A stretch of DNA of 64,000 nt from an uncultured Acidimicrobiales bacterium (GCA_958295755.1 OY282367.1:1988022-2052021), one strand, 5' to 3'. Shown: positions 1 through 8,957, counted from the stretch's first letter. The notes: generated by a model from the sequence alone, not told the origin. Translations and numbers: made by a program.

Positions 1-113
1 GGATACAATATCTGCCGAAAATATTTTCCAAAAAGTGTTCAACTTTTTGTTAAGCTATATAGTAACCTACTCGTTTTTGGAAGTAGATATAAAATGTGTA
101 AATTTCAACGGAA

Positions 114-206
114 ATGCTACCAAAACCAGACGAGTACTTAGCATCTTTACGTGGTGCACTACCTGCACCTGATTTCGCAGCACTATCAGAAGAACTGCAT
201 CAGTAA
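114..206 (+). CDS. possible 30-residue ORF in the left-edge spacer
   Basis: The first 306 bases hold no clear gene. The only in-frame stretch that looks protein-like starts with ATG at 114 and reads MLPKPDEYLASLRGALPAPD followed by FAALSEELHQ and a stop. An in-frame stop lies just upstream (99-101), so it is not the tail of a longer open frame here. It could be a very small gene or the remnant of a truncated one. The rest of 1-306 is AT-rich and shows nothing else I can name. Confidence 0.2.
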   Translation: MLPKPDEYLASLRGALPAPDFAALSEELHQ

Positions 207-306
207 ATAGCAGACTACATATATTTTTATCTAAACCCTGATATCAGTAGTTGTGAAGAATCAAATGATGTGCTTTCTAATAGAAAATTAAAAAGTAGTA
301 CAGAAG

Positions 307-2043
307 CTATCTTCTAGGGAAACTTGAAAGATCTGAAGTAGCAAATACTTGTTCACCGAAACTAAACCTGAACGTATCCTCCGCTCCATTAGTATCCTCG
401 TAAATATAGGTTTCTACCTCATAGGATACTTGACATCCTGATACTCGTCTTATAAGACTACTAGTCACCACTTCTGCGCGATACCCTGCTTCTCGCCAAT
501 GCAAAAGAATATGCCGTTCACCTAACGTCGGATGACAAACAATTAGATAAGCGATATTTCCGTTTTTTGATATTTCTTTCAGATGGTATGTTCCTTGCGA
601 TAGCAAGCTTTCGCGTGGTTGTATTCCAGGTGTTAGCAGTGAGTACCATGCTCCGTTAGCGAACTCAGGAACCTCACCGGCCGAACTAACCAACCCCCAA
701 CACAATATAAGCTGTGGTGCTTCTGTTTCATCTAAAAGTTCCGCAATCCGCAAATGATCATATGCTGTTTGAACAGCTTCCTCGATATAGAAATCAAGAT
801 TTGTTTCTGGGTTTATTCTTTCACCACCATGCAACTCTAATAATCTGTCTGTGGTGAATATGGCATCACCGCTGAAATGGTCGTCTTCCTCGCTCCACTC
901 ACGAGTCGGCTGTAGAAGATCAGTGAAGCTATAGCCCGGTGGTGCACCGCAGGTATTTTGCGGTGTGAAACCTAGCCAATTTAGTGCTCTTTCTATCCCA
1001 TCCCACACATGTTCTGCCAGATAATCTCCATCTAAACATTGCCCGCCTTCTGGTACTTGATCGCAGGGAACTCTAGGAGTGAAAAGCTGTCTTGAGCTAG
1101 CAGGAGAATATCTGCCAGCTACATTCAGCCACCCTGCCAGAGCACCCAATGTGCCTTGTGTGAACTCTGGCCCTTCGTCGTTTATTTGTGAGAAAATCTG
1201 TATGTTAGACAACCCAGGCACAAACCTATCGCGAGGTATATCATCTGGTAGTGGTAGGGCGACATCGTTTCTAGGTCTAGGCCGCAAACCCGTCTGTGAT
1301 CTAGCAGGTGCGGTGTCTGTGCCCAACAAAACCACCACAGTGGCCCCGCTATCCGCGAAAGCAGGTGGCATAGATGTCACAGCCTCAACACCATCAATAT
1401 CCACAACAGACAACACCCTCTCAGCCTCATCCTCCCAACCCTGTGCGAAATACACAGCAGAACTCCCATATCTGCCCGCAGCATTCCCAGCAGGCAACAC
1501 CACAAACCCAGCCTCTGAAAGCCTAACAGACATCCGCCCAGCAGCACCAGCCACACCAGAACCGTTCAACACCTGAACCTGCAATATCGCAGGGACAGTA
1601 GTGGTTGAAGGCGGAATTGTGGTAGTTGTTGGTGGTGGCAAGGTTGTTGTTGTAGTTGGGGGCGGTGATGTTGTTGGTGGAGCAGAAGTTGTAGTAGTCA
1701 GGGGCGGGACAGTAATAGTAGTTGTGGTGGTGGTGCTTGAAGGTGGGGGTGATGTCGTGGTGGTGGGCGGCGTTGAAGTTGTAGTAGATGGTTCAACGGC
1801 AGATGTCGTAGTCGTCGAAACTGCCAAGGTCGTAGTAGTGCTCGCAGCAGCAGTGCTAGATGGCGACACAACAGAAGAAGCAGTCGAAGAAGTGGCGGTA
1901 GGCACAGTAGTGCTAGCGGTAACTGCAACCGTGCTACGAGTATCTGTGCTACCATCACCATCACCACCAGCCGAGCACGCCCCAGCCAGCAAAACAACAG
2001 CCAAAACCGCCACCGCTACCTGTTTGATATGTGTATGTTTCAT
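307..2043 (-). CDS. lipoprotein with Thr/Ser/Pro linker and LytR_C domain (copy 1)
   Basis: A 578-residue secreted lipoprotein. Residues 1-23 are a signal peptide ending in the lipobox LAGAC, so Cys23 should be lipidated and the protein held on the outer face of the membrane. Residues about 24-150 are a Thr/Ser/Pro stalk with runs of TTTTT and PPP, as in wall-spanning linkers. Residues about 151-241 match the LytR_C domain (starts LQVQVLNGSGVAGAAGRMS), found at the C-terminus of LytR-CpsA-Psr envelope proteins. The last 330 residues are unfamiliar and contain several Cys, including a GGQC site. No catalytic LCP domain is present. A second copy lies at 3651-5366 and is nearly identical through linker, LytR_C and much of the C-terminus. 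Role is probably at the cell surface; function unknown. Confidence 0.75.
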   Translation of the reverse strand: MKHTHIKQVAVAVLAVVLLAGACSAGGDGDGSTDTRSTVAVTASTTVPTATSSTASSVVSPSSTAAASTTTTLAVSTTTTSAVEPSTTTSTPPTTTTSPPPSSTTTTTTITVPPLTTTTSAPPTTSPPPTTTTTLPPPTTTTIPPSTTTVPAILQVQVLNGSGVAGAAGRMSVRLSEAGFVVLPAGNAAGRYGSSAVYFAQGWEDEAERVLSVVDIDGVEAVTSMPPAFADSGATVVVLLGTDTAPARSQTGLRPRPRNDVALPLPDDIPRDRFVPGLSNIQIFSQINDEGPEFTQGTLGALAGWLNVAGRYSPASSRQLFTPRVPCDQVPEGGQCLDGDYLAEHVWDGIERALNWLGFTPQNTCGAPPGYSFTDLLQPTREWSEEDDHFSGDAIFTTDRLLELHGGERINPETNLDFYIEEAVQTAYDHLRIAELLDETEAPQLILCWGLVSSAGEVPEFANGAWYSLLTPGIQPRESLLSQGTYHLKEISKNGNIAYLIVCHPTLGERHILLHWREAGYRAEVVTSSLIRRVSGCQVSYEVETYIYEDTNGAEDTFRFSFGEQVFATSDLSSFPRR

Positions 2044-2152
2044 AGCCTGTAAACCTCCACAAGAGAGATAACTATATAGTTTAACACCACAGGTTCGCTG
2101 CTTAGGTGTGCCGTAGCTGTGTTTCAGGTATGTGTTGGCGACAGGATTGTGG

Positions 2153-2158
2153 TATAGT
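2153..2158 (+). promoter_or_regulatory. -10 box TATAGT of a leaderless promoter
   Basis: TATAGT lies exactly six bases before the ATG at 2165, so transcription would start at or next to the start codon. No Shine-Dalgarno sequence is visible. No convincing -35 box is seen. The same spacing recurs in front of several other genes in this window. Confidence 0.5.
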
Positions 2159-2164
2159 GTTTTT

Positions 2165-2968
2165 ATGAACCAGATGAGCAGGGTTTGCTATGTTGAAATG
2201 ACGGCAGATAATGTCTGCCGTGATGGTGTGGCGCAGGAAACAATCGTGTCTTTCGCGTGCGACGCGAACTCGGCGGTAGGGTTGCGTTCTTCTTTGGAAA
2301 TCAAGGTGTCGCCTCCTTCAGACCATCAGCAGAACAGTGCCGAAGTTTGGGTAGATAAGCACATGTCTGCGGCACTAGCGAAGTTCGGCATTCCCCTGTC
2401 TAGCGATGTCAATTTGGAAACTCAGAGGCTGGTGAATATCGCAGTGACAGATCATTCTGCGATATTTGATACAGAGAGAGAATTGTGTTTTCCTTTGTGT
2501 TGTGAGTTTGTGTGGGACGGCGAGGCTGTTTTAGATGCTAGGCTGTTTTCGCCAGACACTAGAATAAAATGGCACAGCGATGCTGAAGCTATACCATCTG
2601 ACATGCTATTGTGCGACACTCGCACACAGTCTTTGAACAGAATTATGGGGCTTTTCGGCGAGGAAGTAGCCCCGCCGTCTGGGACAGCAACGATACCTTG
2701 GGAATTCCCGTCTCTCACACCAAATACTGTCAAACCTGCGACTGTTATTGTAGAACCAGCTATACAAAGAAATCCGCACATATTGCATGGTGACCCTTCG
2801 TTCCCCAACAGCAGAGTTTCTGTTTCGTCGCTGCTGTCGTCTTTGATGTCAGGCGAAACCGTGGACGATTTTATCAAAATGTTCCCAACAGTCAAACGCG
2901 AAAGAGCGATAGCTGCTCTTGCTGCCATCGCAGATGAAAACTTGACCGCAGACGAAGCTGTCTTATGA
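2165..2968 (+). CDS. large antitoxin-like protein with C-terminal DUF433 domain
   Basis: About 267 residues from the ATG at 2165; an upstream GTG at 2132 is possible but lies within the promoter. The last 70 residues match DUF433, the small antitoxin fold usually paired with DUF5615 toxins: NPHILHGDPSFPNSRVSVSS, then a G-E-T-V-D-D-F segment and a KRERAIAALAAIA helix. Ordinary DUF433 antitoxins are 70-90 residues, so the roughly 195-residue N-terminal part is unusual; I do not recognise it. Its stop overlaps the start of the DUF5615 gene (ATGA), which signals translational coupling and a toxin-antitoxin pair. The N-terminal part may be an extra sensing or DNA-binding module; that is inference. 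Confidence 0.7.
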   Translation: MNQMSRVCYVEMTADNVCRDGVAQETIVSFACDANSAVGLRSSLEIKVSPPSDHQQNSAEVWVDKHMSAALAKFGIPLSSDVNLETQRLVNIAVTDHSAIFDTERELCFPLCCEFVWDGEAVLDARLFSPDTRIKWHSDAEAIPSDMLLCDTRTQSLNRIMGLFGEEVAPPSGTATIPWEFPSLTPNTVKPATVIVEPAIQRNPHILHGDPSFPNSRVSVSSLLSSLMSGETVDDFIKMFPTVKRERAIAALAAIADENLTADEAVL

Positions 2969-3396
2969 TATATCCTCAAAATATTCTAATTGATGAAAGT
3001 CTGGCGGAGGTTCTTGTCTACGAATTTCGAAATATTCCAATAAATGTATATCACCAAAATTCGATGGATAAAGATAACACAGGAACATATAATTTTGGTT
3101 TTCAGTGGGCCGGGTTAACCAATGGAGAGTTAACTGCGAAAGCAATAGAATATCTGCAGGTAGATTGTATAATTACCGGTGATGGAGAGTTTTATAGAGA
3201 ACTACCAATTCCTTTGCCCATACCTGTGATACATCTCAAAAAATATAATGCAGACGAGATAGAGCGACATAAGCAAATAATTAAAGAAAGTGTGATACCT
3301 AAAATCATATCAGGATTAGAAGCAGGAGTTTATAGAGGGACAATGGACGGGATCCAAAAAATCAGAAATCATTTCGGGCGCAATATCCGACATTAA
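2965..3396 (+). CDS. DUF5615 PIN-like toxin
   Basis: A 143-residue protein starting ILIDESLAEVLVYEF, with a conserved acidic residue after the first strand, a central LTNGELTAKAIEY segment and CIITGDGEFYREL. This is the pattern of DUF5615, a PIN-like family predicted to be a metal-dependent RNase toxin (candidate acidic residues: the Asp of LIDES, the Glu of NGEL, the Asp of TGD). It overlaps the upstream DUF433 gene by four bases. The pair sits between two copies of a lipoprotein gene. A related but divergent DUF433/DUF5615 set lies at 8345-9213. RNase activity is inferred from family, not shown. Confidence 0.75.
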   Translation: MIYPQNILIDESLAEVLVYEFRNIPINVYHQNSMDKDNTGTYNFGFQWAGLTNGELTAKAIEYLQVDCIITGDGEFYRELPIPLPIPVIHLKKYNADEIERHKQIIKESVIPKIISGLEAGVYRGTMDGIQKIRNHFGRNIRH

Positions 3397-3650
3397 AAAG
3401 CCTCGACCGTTTCCAACACGATGGTAACTAGATAGCAGCATAGAGCGTAATAGCCCCGCACAGACCTTGTTGATATGCCAATCTTGCAATACGGACATGT
3501 GCGTTCATTCTGAAACTCAATAGATCGTCCTCTATAGCAAGAAGCATATCTGGTAATTTTAGAAAAGCAAGGTAACCCCATAACTTTTCTATTTTAATAG
3601 CAAATACTACTTCAATTGCAAAGCAGAAATAATAAATAAAAGTATGTTTA
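3397..3650. other. AT-rich spacer between toxin and lipoprotein copy 2
   Basis: A 254-base stretch between two convergent genes. Weak open frames exist on the minus strand (for example one reading into the end of the lipoprotein) but none has a recognisable motif or start signal. I see no clear terminator hairpin. Confidence 0.4.
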
Positions 3651-5366
3651 TTAGCTTCTAGGAAAGTTTTGTAGGTCAGAAGCAGAGAAAACACGCTCAC
3701 CAAAAGAGAAATGTATGAGATCTTCCTCTTGATTTTCGAAGAAATCATCGTACTCTTCGAAAGTTGCTTGGCAACCACTAGTTCTAAGAGATTCTACAAC
3801 TTCTGCTCTATAACCAGCCTCTCTCCACCATAACTCAATAAACCTAGCACCTATTGTCGGGTGGCATACTATCAGATAAGCAAAATTTCCATTCCTAGAT
3901 ATTTCTTTCAGATGATATGTTCCTTGCGATAGTAAGCTTTCGCGTGGCTGTATTCCAGGTGTTAGCAGTGTGTACCAATATGCGTTAGCTCCTTCAGGTA
4001 TCTCACCTGAAGGATTAATCCAAGCTCGACACAATATCATCTGCGGTGCCTCTGTTTCATCTAAAAGCTCCACTATCCGCAAACTATCATATGCTGTTTG
4101 TACTGCTTCACCGATATAGAAATCAAGATTTGTTTCTGGGTTGATTCTCTCACCGCCATGCAACTCTATTAATCTGTCTGTGGTGAAGATAGCATCACCG
4201 CTGAAGTGGTCGTCTTCATCGCTCCACTCACGAGTCGGCTGTAGCAGATCGGTAAAACTATAGCCTGGAGGGGCTCCGCAGGTATTTTGTGGTGTGAAAC
4301 CTAGCCATTCAAATGCTATTTCTAGGTTTCTCCAGGCTTCTAACAGATAATCTCCGTCTAAACATTGCCCGCCTTCTGGTACTTGATCGCAGGGAACTCT
4401 AGGTGTGAAAAGCTGTCGTGAGCTAGCAGGGGAATATCTGCCAGCTATATTCAACCAGCTTGATATAACCGCCAAAGCACCCTGCACTTCATCTGTCCCC
4501 TCGTCGTTTATTTGTGAGAAAATCTGTATGTTAGACAACCCAGGCACAAACCTATCGCGAGGTATATCATCTGGTAGTGGTAGCGCGACATCGTTTCTAG
4601 GTCTAGGCCGCAAACCCGTCTGTGATCTAGCAGGTGCGGTGTCTGTTCCCAACAAAACCACCACAGTCGCCCCGCTGTCTGCGAAAGCTTGCGGCATAGC
4701 TGTCACAGCCTCAACACCATCAATGTCAACAACAGACAACACCCGCTCAGCCTCACCACGCCAGCCGTCAGCGAAATACACAGCAGAACTCCCATATCTG
4801 CCAGCAGCATTACCAGCAGGCAACACCACAAACCCAGCCTCCGAAAGCCTGACAGACATCCGCCCAGCAGCACCAGCCACACCAGAACCATTCAACACCT
4901 GAACCTGCAATATCGCAGGGACAGTAGTAGTAGGAAGCGGAATGGTGGTAGTTGTTGGCGGAGTAGAGGTGGTAGTTGGGGGCGGTGATGTTGTTGTCGG
5001 CGGAGCAGATGTTGTAGTAGTCAGGGGCGGGGCAGTAGTAGTTGTCGTAGTTGAAGGTGGGGGTGATGTCGTGGTGGTGGGCGGCGTTGAAGTTGTAGTA
5101 GATGGTTCAACGGCAGATGTCGTAGTCGTCAAAACTGCCAAGGTCGTAGTAGTGCTCGCAGCGGCAGTGCTAGATGGCGACACAACAGAAGAAGCGGTCG
5201 GAGAAGTGGCGGTGGGCACAGTAGTGGTAGCGGTAACTGCAACCGTGCTACGAGTGTCTGTGCTACCATCACTATCACCACCAGCCGAGCACGCCGTCGC
5301 CGCTAATATCACTATGGCATGTATAGCTATAGAATTTCTGATGTTTTGCTTATTTGCAAGTTTCAT
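3651..5366 (-). CDS. lipoprotein with Thr/Ser/Pro linker and LytR_C domain (copy 2)
   Basis: A 571-residue paralogue of the protein at 307-2043. It has the same order: signal peptide ending in a lipobox (AATAC, lipidated Cys near 26), Thr/Ser/Pro stalk to about residue 149, LytR_C at about 150-240, and the same large C-terminal region. Identity is very high from the lipobox onward, but the first 25 residues (the signal peptide) are unrelated to those of copy 1, so the duplication boundary lies almost exactly at the lipobox. The C-terminal 250 residues differ more, by scattered substitutions and short indels. The two copies flank the DUF433/DUF5615 pair as direct repeats. They may be alternative surface proteins; function is not known. 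Confidence 0.75.
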   Translation of the reverse strand: MKLANKQNIRNSIAIHAIVILAATACSAGGDSDGSTDTRSTVAVTATTTVPTATSPTASSVVSPSSTAAASTTTTLAVLTTTTSAVEPSTTTSTPPTTTTSPPPSTTTTTTAPPLTTTTSAPPTTTSPPPTTTSTPPTTTTIPLPTTTVPAILQVQVLNGSGVAGAAGRMSVRLSEAGFVVLPAGNAAGRYGSSAVYFADGWRGEAERVLSVVDIDGVEAVTAMPQAFADSGATVVVLLGTDTAPARSQTGLRPRPRNDVALPLPDDIPRDRFVPGLSNIQIFSQINDEGTDEVQGALAVISSWLNIAGRYSPASSRQLFTPRVPCDQVPEGGQCLDGDYLLEAWRNLEIAFEWLGFTPQNTCGAPPGYSFTDLLQPTREWSDEDDHFSGDAIFTTDRLIELHGGERINPETNLDFYIGEAVQTAYDSLRIVELLDETEAPQMILCRAWINPSGEIPEGANAYWYTLLTPGIQPRESLLSQGTYHLKEISRNGNFAYLIVCHPTIGARFIELWWREAGYRAEVVESLRTSGCQATFEEYDDFFENQEEDLIHFSFGERVFSASDLQNFPRS

Positions 5367-5425
5367 TTATGTGGCATCCAAAATTAACAAAATATTCCTG
5401 ATTAAAACTGCCAAGCCTAAGTGTG

Positions 5426-6865
5426 CTATGGTTTTTTTCTCCTTATTTTTTTCCAACATTCGCAGCACCATCTTTTGGCAAAATCAAAAAATCCCATAAC
5501 TGCAACACAAAGAATTACGATTATGACAGTTATTGCAATAATAAAAAATACACTGGCATTGGGCCAACGAAAACCTGGAGCCTGAGCAATTTCAACAAGA
5601 GCAACAGCAGAAATTCCAGTGAATATTACAGCAGTCACATTCAACATTCTTTGCCGCGAGGCAGTAATTTCATTTGTAATTCGATCATACAGCATAATTA
5701 TATTGTGAATTTGTTTGTCAAGTCCTTGCACACGTTTATGAAGTTCCCAAGCATCGTCAATCTTATCCCACATTTTTTTGCTAGTCGGATTCAAATATAG
5801 TTTATACTGATCAAGCAGTGCAGTATATTGATTTGAAAATTGAATATGTTCAATAATTTCTTTTTCTAATTCTCTCAACTTCTTAATATTTTTTTCTTCC
5901 CTTGCCCTGTCAACAGAATAATTGAAAAACCAAAACAATGAATTATCCAAATATTGCGAAACTGCGTAATATACATTTGCGGCTTGTAGAACTCTACTTG
6001 CCGACTCGAACAGTAGATTTTTGCCACGATTTTCGCTACTCCCCTCCCACCTACTACTATCACTCTTTTTGCAACAAATAACTGCAGAGTTTGCTACTCC
6101 CAATCCCAAAAAATCTTTAGAATCAGCAGAGATTACTTCACCTTTGGGGCTTAGAATTTTGTTGATTTTTTCTGACAAAATCTTAAAAGATTCACCATTC
6201 TCAGAAGAATAACAGAATAATCGATGTGTCCACATTATTTCTCCAGCGGCACCCCACTTTTTAGAAATTTCAAATTCTGTATCAATTGCTGGAAATTGCT
6301 TTATCTCAAAGTTATTGATCTGCGTGTTAAATTCTGCTGTTATACTAGAAATTATTTTTGCTATCAACTCAATCTCATTTTTTTCAATTAAATCGCTTAT
6401 TTTTTCGGAAATTTTTTGAAGTTCTTCAACACAAATTGTGCTTTTTTCTCCTTGCAGTTTAATACATGCTGAAAAACTTCCAAAACCAAATTCGTACATT
6501 CTTAATCTTATCCATACAATTTCTGCCTCGTAACCATATTCCTTCAATTCATCATTTATCATGAAGTTATGCTTAGTTTGCTCTGACAAATCTGAACTGC
6601 TCAACGTACAGCCCAAATAGTATCGCGGTATGATCGTTTTCCCTCTTCCAAAATTCCCAGATTTGTAAATTTGGCCAGGCTCAAGTTTAGGATAATGCCA
6701 ATCATAACAACTGTAATTTGGATTAGATGCCATTGCTTGCATTATTTTTTCCTGACCTCCCTCATATCCAACGGCAGTTAAATATCGAAAGTCAAGAAAA
6801 ATATCTGTTCTGAATGGGCCTGTAAAAACTATATCCAGATTATCTAGATCAAAATCATTACTCAT
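5426..6865 (-). CDS. membrane protein with C-terminal helix pair (CorA-like topology)
   Basis: A 479-residue protein. Residues 1-310 are soluble and not recognised. Residues about 320-405 are predicted long charged helix or coiled coil. Two membrane helices follow, at about 407-427 and 436-460, with a short loop and a basic, Cys-containing tail ending KKIRRKKP. A long helix followed by two C-terminal membrane helices is the layout of CorA-type channels, but the GMN signature is absent, so Mg transport is not claimed. The gene is much richer in A and T than the core genes, suggesting transfer. Its start overlaps the end of the MurL-like gene by eight bases, so the two are likely co-transcribed. 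It may be a membrane effector of the operon; that is inference. Confidence 0.5.
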   Translation of the reverse strand: MSNDFDLDNLDIVFTGPFRTDIFLDFRYLTAVGYEGGQEKIMQAMASNPNYSCYDWHYPKLEPGQIYKSGNFGRGKTIIPRYYLGCTLSSSDLSEQTKHNFMINDELKEYGYEAEIVWIRLRMYEFGFGSFSACIKLQGEKSTICVEELQKISEKISDLIEKNEIELIAKIISSITAEFNTQINNFEIKQFPAIDTEFEISKKWGAAGEIMWTHRLFCYSSENGESFKILSEKINKILSPKGEVISADSKDFLGLGVANSAVICCKKSDSSRWEGSSENRGKNLLFESASRVLQAANVYYAVSQYLDNSLFWFFNYSVDRAREEKNIKKLRELEKEIIEHIQFSNQYTALLDQYKLYLNPTSKKMWDKIDDAWELHKRVQGLDKQIHNIIMLYDRITNEITASRQRMLNVTAVIFTGISAVALVEIAQAPGFRWPNASVFFIIAITVIIVILCVAVMGFFDFAKRWCCECWKKIRRKKP

Positions 6866-8326
6866 TGGCGTACCTCTCTACATACTCTTGAGATGCTTTT
6901 AAATTATTTTCCAATTGTGGTAAAATGAAATCAAATATTTCATTGGGAAAATGATTAGCAGGTGTGTCAATTATCAAATATTCTTCTAGTGTTTCTTCTA
7001 TGTTCACGTTGAGATTAAGCTCAAGATAACTGTCCATTGCTTTGCCTTTCAAACCTTTTTTGTGGCACATCTCAAATGCGAGTCTGCTTTCGTCTGCTTG
7101 ACCTATGCATTCAAAGGGCAACTGGTCGGTTACGCCTACCAGTTGCATGAATGTCTCTTGATTTTCTTCTATGTCGAACAGGTTGGTGCCTTCGAAAATC
7201 TCATCTACAACCTCTTTGGGTAGCCAGGCCATATAGTTCAGCCATACATAGGCGCACTTGGGGCATTTTTTGCACCAAGGCTTGGCTTCATTGCAAGAGT
7301 GCGTGTCCCACACAGCATCTAAATCTTCACGCAACAAGTTGAAAATCAAGACATCATAGATTGGTTTGAGGATGGAGAAATATGTGAGATTTGAAACAAG
7401 ATGCTCTTGAATATAATCACTGATCAACACTTCGGCTTCTAGAGACTTGCCCCATTGGTGATTTATGTCTTCGCCTGTTTTTTCACAGGACTTTTGACCT
7501 GTGTCGGCACTACGCTCGTGGCCAAGCGAGAAATACTTATAGCCATGTTGCAAAGCGAAGGGAATAGCAACGAAAATGGAACTCGGCGTTTCGGCTGCCG
7601 TCAAAGTCTTAGAGCCGCCCCCCGAGCCAAGCGCGAGAACTGGGGAATCTAGAAAATCATCAAATATCCACAGCCTTCTGCGATTGCTCGGTGAGCCATG
7701 ATCCAACAAAGAATCCAACAATTCATGCTGAATTCGCGAGCGACCATAAATGGTGCTCGAATAGGTTAAAGAGTCAAATGAGGCCCCCCCCCCCCCGCGC
7801 CTTCTAGCAGTTTCATCGCTACTAGGCTATCTTTGCCCCCGCCACAGAATGCCAAGACATCCACCTCGCCCTGCTCTGTCGCCACAGGGCTATCACTAGC
7901 CGACCCCTGCGATACTTCAAAGCTCGGGCCAAAATACTCTTGGTCGTCATTCTCATCGCGCCACTGAGCCCAGACATTCTTGAAAATGGTTTTCCACAAG
8001 CTGGCGAACTCTGGAGTGGTGTAATCGGCTAGCGGACCCCAACTCAGCGTGTCGGGGCGCAGGCTGGCGACCTTGTTGATGTCAAAAGCTGCGATATGGA
8101 AATAGAGTTGCCGCATGAACTCCACGCCGTAACGCTCCTCTAACTCGTAGAAGTCTGCCCCCTCATACCAGAAAGTAGTGGAAAAGAACAGATCGTCAAA
8201 GGAATAGGTGAACGCAAGCTGGTGTCGACCGCGCGACCACGAAGACAGAGATAGCTCGGTCACTGAATGCTTCCCTTGCTCTGCGGCACGGGTATTAGTA
8301 TAGCTCGAACAAATAGAAGCAGGCAT
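6858..8326 (-). CDS. MurL-like PP-loop protein, frame broken at a poly-G tract
   Basis: Two open frames on the minus strand together give one protein of about 490 residues. The upstream part has the N-terminal domain and the PP-loop FCGGGKDSLVAMKLLE. After the run of 13 G (plus-strand C, 7784-7796) the frame is lost. Reading the other frame just past the tract gives ASFDSLTYSSTIYGRSRIQH, which joins directly to the downstream part. That part carries GHERSADTGQ, NHQWGKS, THSCN, WCKKCPKCAYVWL and PFECIGQ, features I recall from MurL, the UDP-MurNAc-L-Ala-L-Glu epimerase, and its relatives. As given, the tract is one base too long (or two short) for a full product. This could be sequencing error, a dead gene or on/off switching. 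I chose the ATG at 8326; a TTG precedes it by one codon. Substrate is uncertain: QueC-like enzymes share the PP-loop but not the other motifs. Confidence 0.6.
7784..7796. repeat. 13-base C/G homopolymer inside the MurL-like gene
   Basis: Thirteen consecutive C on the plus strand (G on the coding strand) encode the Gly run after the LLEGAG segment. It is the longest homopolymer I noticed in the window and lies exactly where the reading frame changes. Tracts of this kind are classic sites of slipped-strand length change and also of sequencing error. Confidence 0.95.
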
Positions 8327-8344
8327 CAAAAAGGGCGCGCTGAG

Positions 8345-8761
8345 TCAGTCGTTCGCCAGCTTAGGGTTCAGTTCTTTTCGCAGGTCTGAGTTCTCTCGCA
8401 GCGATCTGGCAGACAGAATTGTGCCTTCATAATTGTCCCATACATACAAGCCTGGACTGATTCTGCCCAAAAGAGCTTCTTCTACTTCGGGTATCAAAAT
8501 AGACAGGGTGGCCGACACTACTGCTGGGAATGCTCTCAAAAGCACCACAGGTATGTGATATTCGGGGAAGTGATGCGGGTTTCCGAAATCGGTATCAACA
8601 GTGATCAGAGCACCATATCCAAGCTGGTGCGCCCTCAATTCCAACTGGCTGTTGCGTATTTGGGCAAGTTTTACTGTTTGGGCTTCTGTCACTTGTATCT
8701 TCGGTCCGAATTCCCGTTTGAGGGGACGGGGAGTGCAATGGTCAAACAGAATTTTGAGCAT
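8345..8761 (-). CDS. DUF5615-like PIN-fold toxin candidate
   Basis: A 138-residue protein opening LKILFDHCTPRPLKREFG, with a central TVKLAQIRNSQLELRAHQLG segment and ALITVDTDFGNPHHF. The order (acid in the first strand, central helix, second acid after ITVD) matches the DUF5615 PIN-like family, paired elsewhere with DUF433 antitoxins. It is divergent from the copy at 2965-3396: the NGEL motif is replaced by NSQLELRA. The gene overlaps the DUF433 gene upstream by 20 bases and ends 18 bases before the ATG of the MurL-like gene, so all likely lie in one operon. Predicted RNase toxin by family; not proven. Confidence 0.65.
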   Translation of the reverse strand: MLKILFDHCTPRPLKREFGPKIQVTEAQTVKLAQIRNSQLELRAHQLGYGALITVDTDFGNPHHFPEYHIPVVLLRAFPAVVSATLSILIPEVEEALLGRISPGLYVWDNYEGTILSARSLRENSDLRKELNPKLAND

Positions 8762-8957
8762 GTCTCAGAGACAGTGGCAGAGGGGAACGCAACAAAGTCT
8801 CTATGCATATCTGGTCTACTTCGTAGTCGTCGAGAAATACATCCAAGCTGATGTCATTCTCCATGCAGTCAAGAAAAATATACACAGGCACACGCGAACC
8901 TGCGAAAAGGGGAACACCGCCCCAGACGCCTTCTCGGATTTCAAACGGTTTTTTCAT
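8742..8957 (-). CDS. DUF433 antitoxin-like protein b
   Basis: A 71-residue protein: FEIREGVWGGVPLFAGSRVP, then VYIFLDCMENDISLDVFLDD and a YEVDQICIETLL helix. The G-G-x-P-x-F-x-G-S-R-V-P-V core and the S-x-D-x-F-L-D-D-Y helix are the DUF433 signature (usual form G-G-K-P-V-I-x-G-T-R-I-P-V). Size is normal for the family. It overlaps the upstream DUF433a gene by 17 bases and the downstream DUF5615 gene by 20 bases, so the three are translationally linked. Expected role is to bind and neutralise the DUF5615 partner and repress the operon. Confidence 0.7.
   Translation of the reverse strand: MKKPFEIREGVWGGVPLFAGSRVPVYIFLDCMENDISLDVFLDDYEVDQICIETLLRSPLPLSLRHAQNSV

Noticed and set aside
1601..2071. 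Val/Gly-rich open frame on the plus strand opposite the Thr-rich linker (also 4942-5499)
   Set aside because: It is the reverse-strand shadow of ACN-rich Thr codons in the lipoprotein stalks; no motif and no start signal.
3428..3778. 116-residue minus-strand frame with one hydrophobic stretch
   Set aside because: Overlaps the end of lipoprotein copy 2 in another frame and has no family motif or ribosome site.
307..5366. Composite transposon or IS copies as cause of the lipoprotein direct repeats
   Set aside because: No transposase, inverted ends or target-site duplications were seen.
5426..6865. CorA magnesium transporter
   Set aside because: The topology is similar but the GMN loop motif is missing and the N-terminal domain is unlike CorA.
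6858..8326. QueC (7-cyano-7-deazaguanine synthase) as identity of the PP-loop gene
   Set aside because: Length of about 490 residues and motifs NHQWGKS, THSCN and PFECIGQ fit MurL-type proteins better; no other queuosine genes nearby.
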